64,000 nt of DNA from Microbacterium sp. LWH11-1.2. GTDB taxonomy: Bacteria; Actinomycetota; Actinomycetes; Actinomycetales; Microbacteriaceae. The position numbers and the translations under genes are program-made. Of this stretch, positions 32,238-41,377 are shown in pieces; the stretch's first letter is position 1; each line of letters begins with the position of its first letter. Location: contig NZ_CP151636.1 in assembly GCF_038397745.1 (NCBI RefSeq), positions 2,914,001 to 2,978,000 of the forward strand, given 5' to 3'. The notes under the pieces are model-generated. The model was not told the DNA's origin. It searched no databases and saw only the letters and a program-made list of their open reading frames with translations.

Positions 32238-33710
32238 TCATGCCTCCTTGTGGGATGCTGCGGCCAGCGCGATGATCGTTCGGACCATCGCTCCGGTGGG
32301 GCCCTTCTCGGTGAAGCCGTATGCGGCGCCGGCGTGCTCGCCGGAACCCGCGATGTCGAGGTGCACCCAGGGGATGCGGGGTGCGTCCTCCGCGTCCGAG
32401 GTGCGCCCGACGAAGCGGCGCAGGAAGAGCCCGGCGTACGAGGCTCCGCCCATGCGATCGCTCATGTTCACGTTCTGGAGGTCGGCGATCGGAGACTCCA
32501 TCGAGTCCTCCATGTACGACGGCAGCGGCATGTGCCAGGCGAGCTCATCGGCCTGCTCGGCTGCGGCGAGGAGCTCGGCGACCGTGTCGTCATCGCCGAA
32601 CACTCCGGTGTGGCGGTGGCCGAGTGCCGCGACGATGGCGCCGGTGAGCGTGGCCACGTCGACGATCACGTCCGGGTGCTCGCGGCTCGCCGCGACGAGT
32701 CCGTCGGCGAGGACGAGCCGGCCCTCGGCGTCGGTGTTGAGCACCTCGACCGTCGTGCCGTCGAGGATGCGGACGACGTCGCCGGGGCGGAGAGCGCGAC
32801 CGGACGGCATGTTGTCGGTGATCGCGAGCCACGCCGTGACCCGGACCGGGAGTGCCAGCGTCGCGATCGCGCGGAGGGCGGCGAGGCTCGTGGCAGCGCC
32901 CGCCATGTCGAACTTCATCCCTACCATCGAGGCCGCGGGCTTCAGGGAGAGTCCGCCGGTGTCGAACGTGATGCCCTTGCCCACGAGGGCGATATGGCGT
33001 GTCGCCTCGGCGGGGGAGTAGTCGAGTCGGACCAGGCGCGGCGGGCGGTCTGAGCCCTGCGCGACGCCCAGGATGCCGCCGAAGCCCTGCTCAGCGAGCG
33101 CGGTCTCGTCGAGGATCTCGACCGAGACGTCGAGGTCGGCGACGCTGTCCGCTGCGCTCTGGGCGAGCTGCGCGGGACTCTGCCACTCGGCAGGCACGTT
33201 CACGAGGTCCTTGATCAGCGCCACGGCCTCGCCGGTCGCCTGCGCCTTCGCGATCGACGCGTCGTCGATGTCGGCGTGCAGCAGGACCGCAGCAGCGCGG
33301 GACTTGCCCTTCTCGGACCGGTAGGTGTCGAAGCGGTACCCGCCGAGCACGGCGCCCTCGGCGGCCGCGGCGGCGAACGGCTCGAGTCCTGCGGCGAGTC
33401 CGACAGCCACGTTCTCGAAGCCGGTGAGCGAGCGCAACGCGGCACCGACGGCGTTGCGCACCGCGGTGTCGCTCGAGGCGGCGCCCGTTCCGACCACGGC
33501 GAACGGCAGCGATGTGACCTCGGGTGCGTACACGCGCGCGTAGGAGGAAGCGGATCCGGTGAACCCGATTCCGGCGAGCGCGTCGGCGAGGCCGGGGTAG
33601 GCAGCCAGCGACTCGGCCGATTCGGAGAGATCGGGGACGACGAGCACTGCGGCATCTGCAGCGCTTCCGGGGAACTGATCGGTGGTGTGCGAGAGCACGG
33701 GAAGCGTCAT
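32238..33710 (-). CDS. pepA: Leucyl aminopeptidase (M17)
   Basis: A cytosolic zinc/manganese aminopeptidase, 490 residues. The catalytic C-terminal domain has V-G-K-G-I-T-F-D-T-G-G, K-F-D-M-A-G-A, and the M17 signature N-T-D-A-E-G-R-L-V-L-A-D. The N-terminal domain is divergent, as usual. It is first gene of the pepA-lpdA-sucB set, an arrangement also known in Streptomyces and mycobacteria (from memory). The start is ATG 33710. Confidence 0.95.
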   Translation of the reverse strand: MTLPVLSHTTDQFPGSAADAAVLVVPDLSESAESLAAYPGLADALAGIGFTGSASSYARVYAPEVTSLPFAVVGTGAASSDTAVRNAVGAALRSLTGFENVAVGLAAGLEPFAAAAAEGAVLGGYRFDTYRSEKGKSRAAAVLLHADIDDASIAKAQATGEAVALIKDLVNVPAEWQSPAQLAQSAADSVADLDVSVEILDETALAEQGFGGILGVAQGSDRPPRLVRLDYSPAEATRHIALVGKGITFDTGGLSLKPAASMVGMKFDMAGAATSLAALRAIATLALPVRVTAWLAITDNMPSGRALRPGDVVRILDGTTVEVLNTDAEGRLVLADGLVAASREHPDVIVDVATLTGAIVAALGHRHTGVFGDDDTVAELLAAAEQADELAWHMPLPSYMEDSMESPIADLQNVNMSDRMGGASYAGLFLRRFVGRTSDAEDAPRIPWVHLDIAGSGEHAGAAYGFTEKGPTGAMVRTIIALAAASHKEA

Positions 33711-33823
33711 GCCTCCATCCTAGGATCCTCGCCGCTGCCCGGGTGCGCGGGGCCCGTCCGCGTGTTCGCTCTCAGCATGATGAGCCCAGCCCGGGCATCC
33801 GGACCTGCTCGTAGCATGGAGGC

Positions 33824-34765
33824 ATGCCCTTCTCCGGTGAGATCCACGAACGCGTCGCGAATGCGCCGGCGGTGCCCCACGGCCTGCCCCTGGTCGTCCT
33901 CCTGACCGGGTTCACCGACGCCGGGAGCGCGGTGTCCGGTCTCATCGACCACCTGCGCGAGACCGCGTCGCCGGAGCCCGTCGTCGTCTTCGACAACGAC
34001 GCGCTCCTCGACTACCGTGCGCGTCGTCCGGTGATCTCCTTCGATCAGGACCATCTCACGGAGTTCCGTCCGTCCCGGCTCGAGCTCTCGCTCGCGACCG
34101 ACGCGCTCGGTCAGCCCTTCCTGCTGCTCGCGGGCTACGAGCCGGACTTCGCCTGGAACGCCTTCGCGGAGACGGTCCTCGACCTCGCCGCCGAGTTCGA
34201 GGTGTCCGGACTCAACTGGGTGCACTCGATCGCGATGCCGGTTCCGCACACGCGTCCGATCGGGACCACCGTCAGCGGCAATCGTCGTGAGCTCACGGTC
34301 GCGCACTCCGTCTGGCGCCCGCGCACGCAGGTCCCGGCGACCGCCGGTCACCTCCTGGAGTTCCGCTTCGTCGAGAGCGGACACCGCGCCGTCGGCTTCG
34401 TGCTGCTGGTCCCGCACTACCTCGCCGAGACGGAGAACCCGGATGCCGTGATCGCCGCCGCGGACAAGCTGATGGCGTCCACCGGACTCGTCTTCCTGGT
34501 CGACGCCGTGCAGGATCGCCGGGAGGACTACTTCACCCGCGTCGACGAGCAGGTCGCGGGGAACGAGGAGCTGCAGCAGATGGTGCACAACCTCGAGCGG
34601 CGCTACGACGCCTACATGGCGGGTCGCAACCCGGACGACGACACATACGACGAGGGCGGCTTCAGCGAACGCGATCTGCCGAGCGCCGACGAGCTGGCGG
34701 CCGAATTGGAGCGCTATCTCGCGTCTCGTCCCTCAGGTGACGACGACAAGCCCGGTCGCGGCTGA
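33824..34765 (+). CDS. PAC2 family protein
   Basis: A 313-residue member of the PAC2 (proteasome assembly chaperone-like) ATP-grasp-associated family. Landmarks are L-T-G-F-T-D-A-G-S-A, F-D-N-D-A-L-L-D-Y-R-A-R-R-P, L-L-A-G-Y-E-P-D-F-A-W, and P-H-T-R-P-I-G-T-T. The C-terminal 70 residues are charged and end with helical repeats. Actinobacterial PAC2 proteins have no proven function, and a link to the proteasome is only inferred. TAGCAT at 33812-33817 lies 6 bases before ATG 33824, suggesting a leaderless transcript. Confidence 0.88.
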   Translation: MPFSGEIHERVANAPAVPHGLPLVVLLTGFTDAGSAVSGLIDHLRETASPEPVVVFDNDALLDYRARRPVISFDQDHLTEFRPSRLELSLATDALGQPFLLLAGYEPDFAWNAFAETVLDLAAEFEVSGLNWVHSIAMPVPHTRPIGTTVSGNRRELTVAHSVWRPRTQVPATAGHLLEFRFVESGHRAVGFVLLVPHYLAETENPDAVIAAADKLMASTGLVFLVDAVQDRREDYFTRVDEQVAGNEELQQMVHNLERRYDAYMAGRNPDDDTYDEGGFSERDLPSADELAAELERYLASRPSGDDDKPGRG

Positions 34766-34837
34766 GACGAATCGGCGTGAACTTCGCCGGAATGCATCCG
34801 CATCGCCACACGTATGCGATACTAGGACTCTGACCCG

Positions 34838-34873
34838 TTGTCAATCGGCGTTTTCGAACGCCGGACTTGACAA
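34838..34873 (+). promoter_or_regulatory. Long inverted repeat upstream of sigA
   Basis: TTGTCAA (34838-34844) pairs with TTGACAA (34867-34873). Inside it CGGCGTT-TTCG-AACGCCG forms a second, stable stem with a tetraloop (34846-34863). The right arm also reads as a -35 hexamer TTGACA, but no good -10 follows at 16-18 bases. It could be an attenuator, an operator, or the terminator of the PAC2 transcript; position alone cannot decide. Confidence 0.45.
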
Positions 34874-34933
34874 GGGTCTTACTAGTGTCCGAAATGTCCC
34901 GGGGCGGTCCCGCAGCCCCGTGAAAGGCGAAAC

Positions 34934-36177
<1,244 letters not shown>

Positions 36178-36178
<1 letters not shown>

Positions 36179-36870
36179 TGCAGGCGAACGAGGGCAAGGC
36201 GCTGGAGACCAGCGTCGATGGAAAGAGCTTCGCGCGGATTCCGCTGCGCACCCGTGTCGTCATGCCGAATGACGACCTCGACGCCGTCATCACGGAGTAC
36301 GCGAAGGACGCGGTGCGTCCTGGCGACCTGCTCTTCGTGACGGAGAAGATCGTCGCCATCACTCAGGGCCGGTCGTACCGTCTCGACGAGATCAAGCCGC
36401 GCAAGCTCGCGCTCTTCCTGTCGAAGTACGTGACCCGCACGCCGTACGGCATCGGACTCGGCATGCCCGAGACGATGGAGATGGCGCTGCGCGAGTGCGG
36501 CACGCCGCGCATCCTGGTCGCCTCGGCGGTCGCCGCCGTGACCAAGGCGTTCGGTCGTCGCGGAGACTTCTACCGGATCGCCGGCGACAAGGCCAGGGCC
36601 ATCGACGGTCCGACCAGCCACACGATCCCGCCGTACAACGAGGCGGTCGTGCTCGGTCCGAAGGATCCGCGCGGTGTCGCGGCGCACCTGAAGGCGCTGC
36701 TCGGCGGCGATCTCGAGGTGGCCGTGGTCGACATCAACGACCTCGGCGGCAACATCCTCGGGTCCACGCTCGACAGGAACGGCGAGCGCCGTCTCGTCAA
36801 GATCCTCGGAGACAACCCGCTCGGACAGGGCCGCGAGTCCACGCCGCTCGGGATCGTCCGCGAGGTCTGA
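36178..36870 (+). CDS. Coenzyme F420-0:L-glutamate ligase-like protein
   Basis: A 230-residue protein of the CofE/FbiB N-domain family (PF01996). It shows I-P-L-R-T-R-V-V, G-D-L-L-F-V-T-E-K-I-V-A-I, T-P-Y-G-I-G-L-G-M-P-E-T, P-P-Y-N-E-A-V-V-L-G-P, and a C-terminal V-V-D-I-N-D-L-G-G-N-I-L-G. True CofE glutamylates F420-0, but no other F420 gene is in view, and single-domain relatives occur in bacteria lacking F420, so the reaction is open. Its ATG overlaps the sigA stop, implying translational coupling with the principal sigma factor, an unusual partner. Confidence 0.8.
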
Positions 36871-36938
36871 TCCCTTCGACACGCTCAGGGGCCCACGATC
36901 GAGGCAGGACCCCGTCGATCGAGGCAGGACCCACCCAT

Positions 36939-36975
36939 GCAGGAGGCCCGGATGCTCGGCATCCGGGCCTCCTGC
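36939..36975 (+). terminator. Strong hairpin terminator after the sigA unit
   Basis: A perfect 17-bp stem (36939-36955 with 36959-36975) with the loop TCG. Just upstream are a REP-like CCCTTCGACACGCTCAGG block (about 36873-36890) and two copies of the 16-bp unit GATCGAGGCAGGACCC (about 36898-36935). Confidence 0.8.
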
Positions 36976-37024
36976 GTTCCTGCGGCAGACATACCCGACG
37001 AACCCGGAAGCTAGGCTGGAACGC

Positions 37025-37729
37025 GTGTGTGAGACGACTTCCAGCGCCCTGCCGCGTGCCGTGATCTCCCGCTCGGCACTGACGGCAGCGGCATCCGCTG
37101 CCGTGCGTGCGGGCGGACGGACGGCCGACCTGCGGCGGGATGCCTGGGGACACGGGGTGCTGTCGGTTGCGCAGGCGGTCGCCGCCGCCGGCGCCGAGCG
37201 GGTGCTCGTCGACTCGCAGGGCGAGGTCGACGCGCTGCGCCCCGAGGGGATCGACGCCGTGACGTCGGGAGCTGCGGACCTCGATCCTCATCTGCTCTAC
37301 GGACTTCCCGACGATGGCGGGACCACGACCCTGCAACCGGTCATGCGGCTCACCGGTCGGATCCTGTCCACCAAGCGCCTGTGCGAAGGCGACGCCGTGT
37401 CCTACGGCTACACGTATCGCGCGCCGGCGGACACCACGGTGGCGCTCGTGACCGGCGGGTACGCGCAGGGCATCGTCCGCGCGCTCGGGAATCAGGCGCA
37501 CGTCGATGTCGAGGGCATCGCCCGCCCGATCGTCGGTCGTGTCGCGATGGACGTGTGCGTCATCGACCTCGAAGGGCACGACGTCGCGTCCGGCACCGAG
37601 GTCACGTACTTCGGCGGAACCGGATCGGCGGCGTCCGCGCTGAGCCGATGGGCGCAGATCACCGCGATGTCCGTCGCCGAGCTCGTCACCGTCGCCGGTG
37701 CCCACGCCGCTCGGGGGTGGGAGGCGTGA
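37025..37729 (+). CDS. Alanine-racemase-like protein lacking the PLP lysine
   Basis: A 234-residue relative of alanine racemase, about 140 residues shorter than the usual enzyme. Residues 12-90 are a shrunken remnant of the PLP barrel: the motif normally reading K-x-D-A-Y-G-H-G is R37-R-D-A-W-G-H-G, so the PLP-binding Lys is Arg. The middle of the barrel is missing. From residue 91 the C-terminal beta domain is complete: L-Y-G-L, P-V-M-R-L, V-S-Y-G-Y-T-Y, G-G-Y146-A-Q-G with the catalytic Tyr, and G-R-V-A-M-D. It cannot bind PLP normally alone. Its stop overlaps the next gene (GTGA), implying equal synthesis and a complex with that product. TAGGCT (37012-37017) suggests a leaderless message. 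Confidence 0.82.
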   Translation: MCETTSSALPRAVISRSALTAAASAAVRAGGRTADLRRDAWGHGVLSVAQAVAAAGAERVLVDSQGEVDALRPEGIDAVTSGAADLDPHLLYGLPDDGGTTTLQPVMRLTGRILSTKRLCEGDAVSYGYTYRAPADTTVALVTGGYAQGIVRALGNQAHVDVEGIARPIVGRVAMDVCVIDLEGHDVASGTEVTYFGGTGSAASALSRWAQITAMSVAELVTVAGAHAARGWEA

Positions 37730-38766
37730 CCCGCCCGGAGCTGCGGATCAGCAGCGCGGCGTTCCGCGCGAACATCGAAGCCGTCCGAGCCCGCATCGAG
37801 CCGTCGACGCTCATGCTGGTCCTGAAAGACGACGCCTACGGGCATGGCTTGCGCTGGGCCGTCGAGACCGCCGTGCAGACCGGCGTCCGGTGGTTCGGCA
37901 GCTACGACATCCGCAGCGGTCTGGAGGTGCGTCGCATCGCCGGCGGCGACGTGCGCATCTTCGCCTGGGCGACGTCGACGGATGACGAGATCGACGAGGC
38001 GCTGGCGCACGACATCGACCTCGGCGTCGGCACGACGGAGTATCTCGAGCGCGTCATCGCCCGTGCCGCTGTCCTCGGCGCATCCGCACGTGTGCACCTC
38101 AAGATCGACACCGGACTGCATCGGAACGGCGTGCTGCCGGAGGAGTGGCCCGCCGCGGTCGCGGAAGCACGCGCGGCGGAGCGGCTCGGGCATCTCGAAC
38201 TCCTCGGCGTGTGGAGCCACATCGCCGAGGCGAGCGACACGGAGGACGATGAGGCGCAGGCCGTCTTCCTGGATGCCGTGCGCATCGCCGGCGAATCCGG
38301 AGCCGCACCGGCGCTCCTGCACCTCACGGCATCGGCCGCGTCGTGGTGGCGTCCGGAGCTTCGCGGAAGCGTGTCGCGCATCGGGGCGTTCTGCTACGGC
38401 ATCCGCTCCGCGGACGGGCCCGATCTCGATGGCGTCCGGCCGGTCGCATCGCTGAGCGCGCTCGTCGAGGACGTCGTCGAGGACACCGCGGTGATCGCGA
38501 TCGGGAGCTTCGACGGTCTGCCGTCCACGCTGTCCGGGATGCCGGTCGGCACGCCGGGCGGCACGCGCACCCTCCGCGTGATCGGTCAGACGACATCGGT
38601 CGTCGACGGGTGGCCGGGGATGCGCGTCGGCGACGAGGTCATGCTGTTCGGCGCGGGGGAGTCCGGTGAGGTCAGCGCGACCACCCTGGCGGAGCGGATC
38701 GACACCGTCGGCGAGGAGATCCTCACCCGGTTGACCCCTCGCGTGCGCCGGATCGTCCGGGAATGA
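37726..38766 (+). CDS. alr: Alanine racemase, PLP-binding subunit (catalytic Tyr missing)
   Basis: The 346-residue partner of the preceding protein. All PLP-barrel landmarks are kept: L-V-L-K34-D-D-A-Y-G-H-G (Schiff-base Lys), L-K-I-D-T-G-L-H-R133-N-G, G-V-W-S-H165, and the pyridine-N Arg in S-R218-I-G. In the C-terminal part the segment preceding the catalytic loop is shortened. The usual G-Y-A-D-G is I-G-S261-F-D-G, so the catalytic Tyr that normally acts across the dimer is Ser. G-R-V-x-M-D is absent. The GTG start overlaps the upstream stop. In ordinary Alr, Lys and Tyr come from different subunits, so this protein with the 37025 product could rebuild an active site. Confidence 0.85.
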   Translation: MTRPELRISSAAFRANIEAVRARIEPSTLMLVLKDDAYGHGLRWAVETAVQTGVRWFGSYDIRSGLEVRRIAGGDVRIFAWATSTDDEIDEALAHDIDLGVGTTEYLERVIARAAVLGASARVHLKIDTGLHRNGVLPEEWPAAVAEARAAERLGHLELLGVWSHIAEASDTEDDEAQAVFLDAVRIAGESGAAPALLHLTASAASWWRPELRGSVSRIGAFCYGIRSADGPDLDGVRPVASLSALVEDVVEDTAVIAIGSFDGLPSTLSGMPVGTPGGTRTLRVIGQTTSVVDGWPGMRVGDEVMLFGAGESGEVSATTLAERIDTVGEEILTRLTPRVRRIVRE

Positions 38767-38770
38767 GAAA

Positions 38771-38804
38771 GACTCCGGACCGCGCGAGAGCGCGACCCGG
38801 AGTC
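38771..38804. terminator. Bidirectional terminator (alr / DUF7455-type gene)
   Basis: GACTCCGG (38771-38778) pairs with CCGGAGTC (38797-38804), with an inner GCGC/GCGC stem. It lies just after the alr stop and ahead of the convergent small gene's stop. Confidence 0.75.
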
Positions 38805-38836
38805 CGAAGTCGGCCGGAGCCGGTGAGCAGCCTGCG

Positions 38837-39055
38837 TCAGACGGTCTCGACGAGGCGAGCGCTCTCGTCGTGCCAGCTGGTGGCGATGCTGCGGAGCTTC
38901 TCTTCGTACTTGCGGCCGTGGTGGGCGCAGAACAGGAGCTCGGATCCGTTGACCTCTGCGGCGATGTAGGCCTGAGCGCCGCATGAATCGCAGCGATCCA
39001 TGGCGGTCAGGCGGAACTCGATGGCGGAAGCCTCACGTTCGGTCGTTGCATTCAT
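38837..39055 (-). CDS. Small zinc-ribbon-like actinobacterial protein (DUF7455 type)
   Basis: A 72-residue protein with C-D-S-C-G-A-Q-A-Y and, 20 residues on, L-F-C-A-H-H-G, the layout of a single Cys/His zinc site. The N-terminus L-T-A-M-D-R-C-D and the H-H-G-R-K-Y motif mark a family conserved next to sigA and gyrB/parE-like genes in actinobacteria. The function is unknown. The start at 39055 (M-N-A-T-T-E-R-E) follows GAGGAGGCACCG. It is divergent from the topoisomerase gene. Confidence 0.85.
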   Translation of the reverse strand: MNATTEREASAIEFRLTAMDRCDSCGAQAYIAAEVNGSELLFCAHHGRKYEEKLRSIATSWHDESARLVETV

Positions 39056-39236
39056 CTCGGTGCCTCCTCGGGTGTCGGCCTCGCTGTGGGTCGTGCTCAA
39101 TACAACCACGCTGCACCTGTGGGCATGCCCGGATCACGGCGTGTTTCGCTCAGCGCGTACGCGATCCGCGCGGGGTGGATCCCGCTGGGGAGTGTCTGCC
39201 GGCCGAAGCGGGGTGGCGAGAATAGACTCGGAGATT

Positions 39237-41372
39237 GTGACCGCCGAGTATTCCGCCCATCATCTCCAGGTGCTTGAGGGGCTCGAGGCTGTCCGCAAGC
39301 GCCCAGGCATGTACATCGGGTCGAACGGATCGCCCGGGCTCATGCACTGCCTCTGGGAAGTCATCGACAACGCCGTCGACGAAGCCGTCGCAGGCAACGG
39401 CGACAAGATCGACATCATCCTGCACGACGACGGCAGCGTCGAGGTCCACGACAAGGGTCGAGGCATCCCGGTCGACATCGAGCCGCGCACCGGTCTGAGC
39501 GGTGTCGAGGTGGTCTTCACCAAGCTGCACGCCGGCGGGAAGTTCGGCGGCGGCTCGTACGCGGCGTCGGGCGGTCTGCACGGAGTCGGAGCCTCCGTCG
39601 TGAACGCGCTCTCCGAGCGGCTCGACGTCGAGGTGGACCGCGGCGGCAAGGTCTACGCGATGTCGTTCCACCGCGGTGAACCCGGGATCTTCACAGACAC
39701 GGGCGAGAAGCGGCCCGACGCCCCCTTCCGTCCCTTCGAGGACAAGAGCGAGCTGCGCGTCATCGGCAAGGCTCCCCGGGGCGTGACCGGCACCCGGATC
39801 AGGTACTGGGCCGACCGGCAGATCTTCACGAAGGATGCCGCCTTCCAGCTGAAGGACCTCGAGACGCGCGCTCGTCAGACGGCGTTCCTCGTGCCCGGAC
39901 TCGAGATCCTGGTCCGCGACGACCGCGATCGCGGACCCCAGGCCGCCCCGGCATCCGAAGAAGGCGTGCTGGCCGCCGTCGTCGACGAGGTGCCGCGCGA
40001 GATCTCCTACCGCTACGAGGGCGGCATCTCCGAGTTCGTCGACTATCTCGCGACCGATCCTCCTGTCACCGACAACTGGCGCATCCAGGGGGAGGGCACC
40101 TTCAAGGAGACCGTCCCCGTGCTGCAGGCCGACGGCCACATGATCGCCACCGAGGTGGAGCGGGTCTGCGCCGTCGACATCGCGCTGCGCTGGGGCACCG
40201 GCTACGACACCACGGTGCGATCCTTCGTCAACATCATCGCGACGCCCAAGGGCGGCACGCACCAGCAGGGCTTCGAGCAGGAGCTCCTGAAGGCTCTGCG
40301 CGCGCAGGTCGAGCAGAACGCCCGCCGGCTCAAGGTCGGCAACGACAAGCTCGAGAAGGACGACGTGCTCGCGGGTCTCACCGCCGTGCTCACGGTCAAC
40401 GTGCCCGAGCCGCAGTTCGAGGGCCAGACGAAAGAGGTGCTCGGGACGCCCGCCGTGCGGCAGATCGTCGCGCAGGTGCTCCGCAAGGATCTCGCGCAGC
40501 GCTTCACCTCGACCAAGCGCGACGACAAGAACCAGGCGTCGCAGCTGCTCGACAAGATCGTCTCCGAGATGAAGGCGCGCGTCTCGGCGCGTGCGCACAA
40601 GGAGACGCAGCGTCGGAAGAACGCTCTGGAGTCCTCCACGCTGCCGACCAAGCTCGTCGACTGCCGCACCAACGAGGTCGAGCGCAGCGAGCTCTTCATC
40701 GTGGAGGGCGACTCGGCGCTCGGCACCGCCAAGAACGCCCGCAACAGCGAGTTCCAGGCGCTGCTGCCGATCCGCGGCAAGATCCTCAACGTGCAGAAGG
40801 CCTCGGTCAGCGACATGCTGTCGAACGCCGAGTGCGCATCGATCATCCAGGTGATCGGAGCCGGCTCCGGCCGCACGTTCGACATCGACGCCGCGCGGTA
40901 CGGCAAGGTGATCCTGATGAGCGACGCCGACGTCGACGGTGCGCACATCCGGACTCTCCTTCTGACGCTGTTCTTCCGGTACATGCGTCCGCTGATCGAG
41001 GATGGTCGCGTGTTCGCCGCCGTGCCGCCGCTGCACCGCGTGATCGTGATGAACCCGGGCTCGAAGCCGAACGAGACGATCTACACGTACAGCGAGCAGG
41101 AGATGCACGCGCTGTTGGCGAAGCTCCGCAAGTCGGGCAAGCGCTGGCACGAGCCGATCCAGCGCTACAAGGGCCTCGGCGAGATGGATGCCGAGCAGTT
41201 GGCCAACACGACCATGGATCGTTCGGGGCGCCTGCTGCGCCGGGTGCGGATGGAGGATGCCGAGGCGGCCGGTCGCGTCTTCGAGCTGCTCATGGGCAAC
41301 GAGGTCGCCCCGCGCCGCGAGTTCATCATCGATTCCTCCGGGCGTCTGTCGCGCGAGGCCATCGACGCCTGA
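39237..41372 (+). CDS. parE: Type IIA topoisomerase subunit B (ParE-like)
   Basis: ATPase/TOPRIM subunit, 711 residues. The GHKL ATPase has E-V-I-D-N-A-V-D-E-A, D-K-G-R-G-I-P-V-D and G-G-L-H-G-V-G-A-S-V-V-N-A-L. The transducer domain follows. The TOPRIM domain carries V-E-G-D-S-A-L-G and D-A-D-V-D-G-A-H-I-R. The gene lies near sigA, with a ParC-like partner 5.3 kb away, and away from any dnaA-recF cluster, so I favour the second actinobacterial enzyme (topo IV-like) over gyrase; sequence alone does not prove it. GTG 39237 follows TAGACT (39224-39229) by 7 bases: probably leaderless. Confidence 0.9.
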   Translation: MTAEYSAHHLQVLEGLEAVRKRPGMYIGSNGSPGLMHCLWEVIDNAVDEAVAGNGDKIDIILHDDGSVEVHDKGRGIPVDIEPRTGLSGVEVVFTKLHAGGKFGGGSYAASGGLHGVGASVVNALSERLDVEVDRGGKVYAMSFHRGEPGIFTDTGEKRPDAPFRPFEDKSELRVIGKAPRGVTGTRIRYWADRQIFTKDAAFQLKDLETRARQTAFLVPGLEILVRDDRDRGPQAAPASEEGVLAAVVDEVPREISYRYEGGISEFVDYLATDPPVTDNWRIQGEGTFKETVPVLQADGHMIATEVERVCAVDIALRWGTGYDTTVRSFVNIIATPKGGTHQQGFEQELLKALRAQVEQNARRLKVGNDKLEKDDVLAGLTAVLTVNVPEPQFEGQTKEVLGTPAVRQIVAQVLRKDLAQRFTSTKRDDKNQASQLLDKIVSEMKARVSARAHKETQRRKNALESSTLPTKLVDCRTNEVERSELFIVEGDSALGTAKNARNSEFQALLPIRGKILNVQKASVSDMLSNAECASIIQVIGAGSGRTFDIDAARYGKVILMSDADVDGAHIRTLLLTLFFRYMRPLIEDGRVFAAVPPLHRVIVMNPGSKPNETIYTYSEQEMHALLAKLRKSGKRWHEPIQRYKGLGEMDAEQLANTTMDRSGRLLRRVRMEDAEAAGRVFELLMGNEVAPRREFIIDSSGRLSREAIDA

Positions 41373-41377
41373 TCGCG

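Noticed and set aside
37025..38766. Alanine racemase pair as one gene split by a frameshift
   Set aside because: The first protein already carries the C-terminal domain and the second a full barrel plus its own C-terminal part, so joining them would not restore a normal enzyme. Each has its own start and clean codon use.
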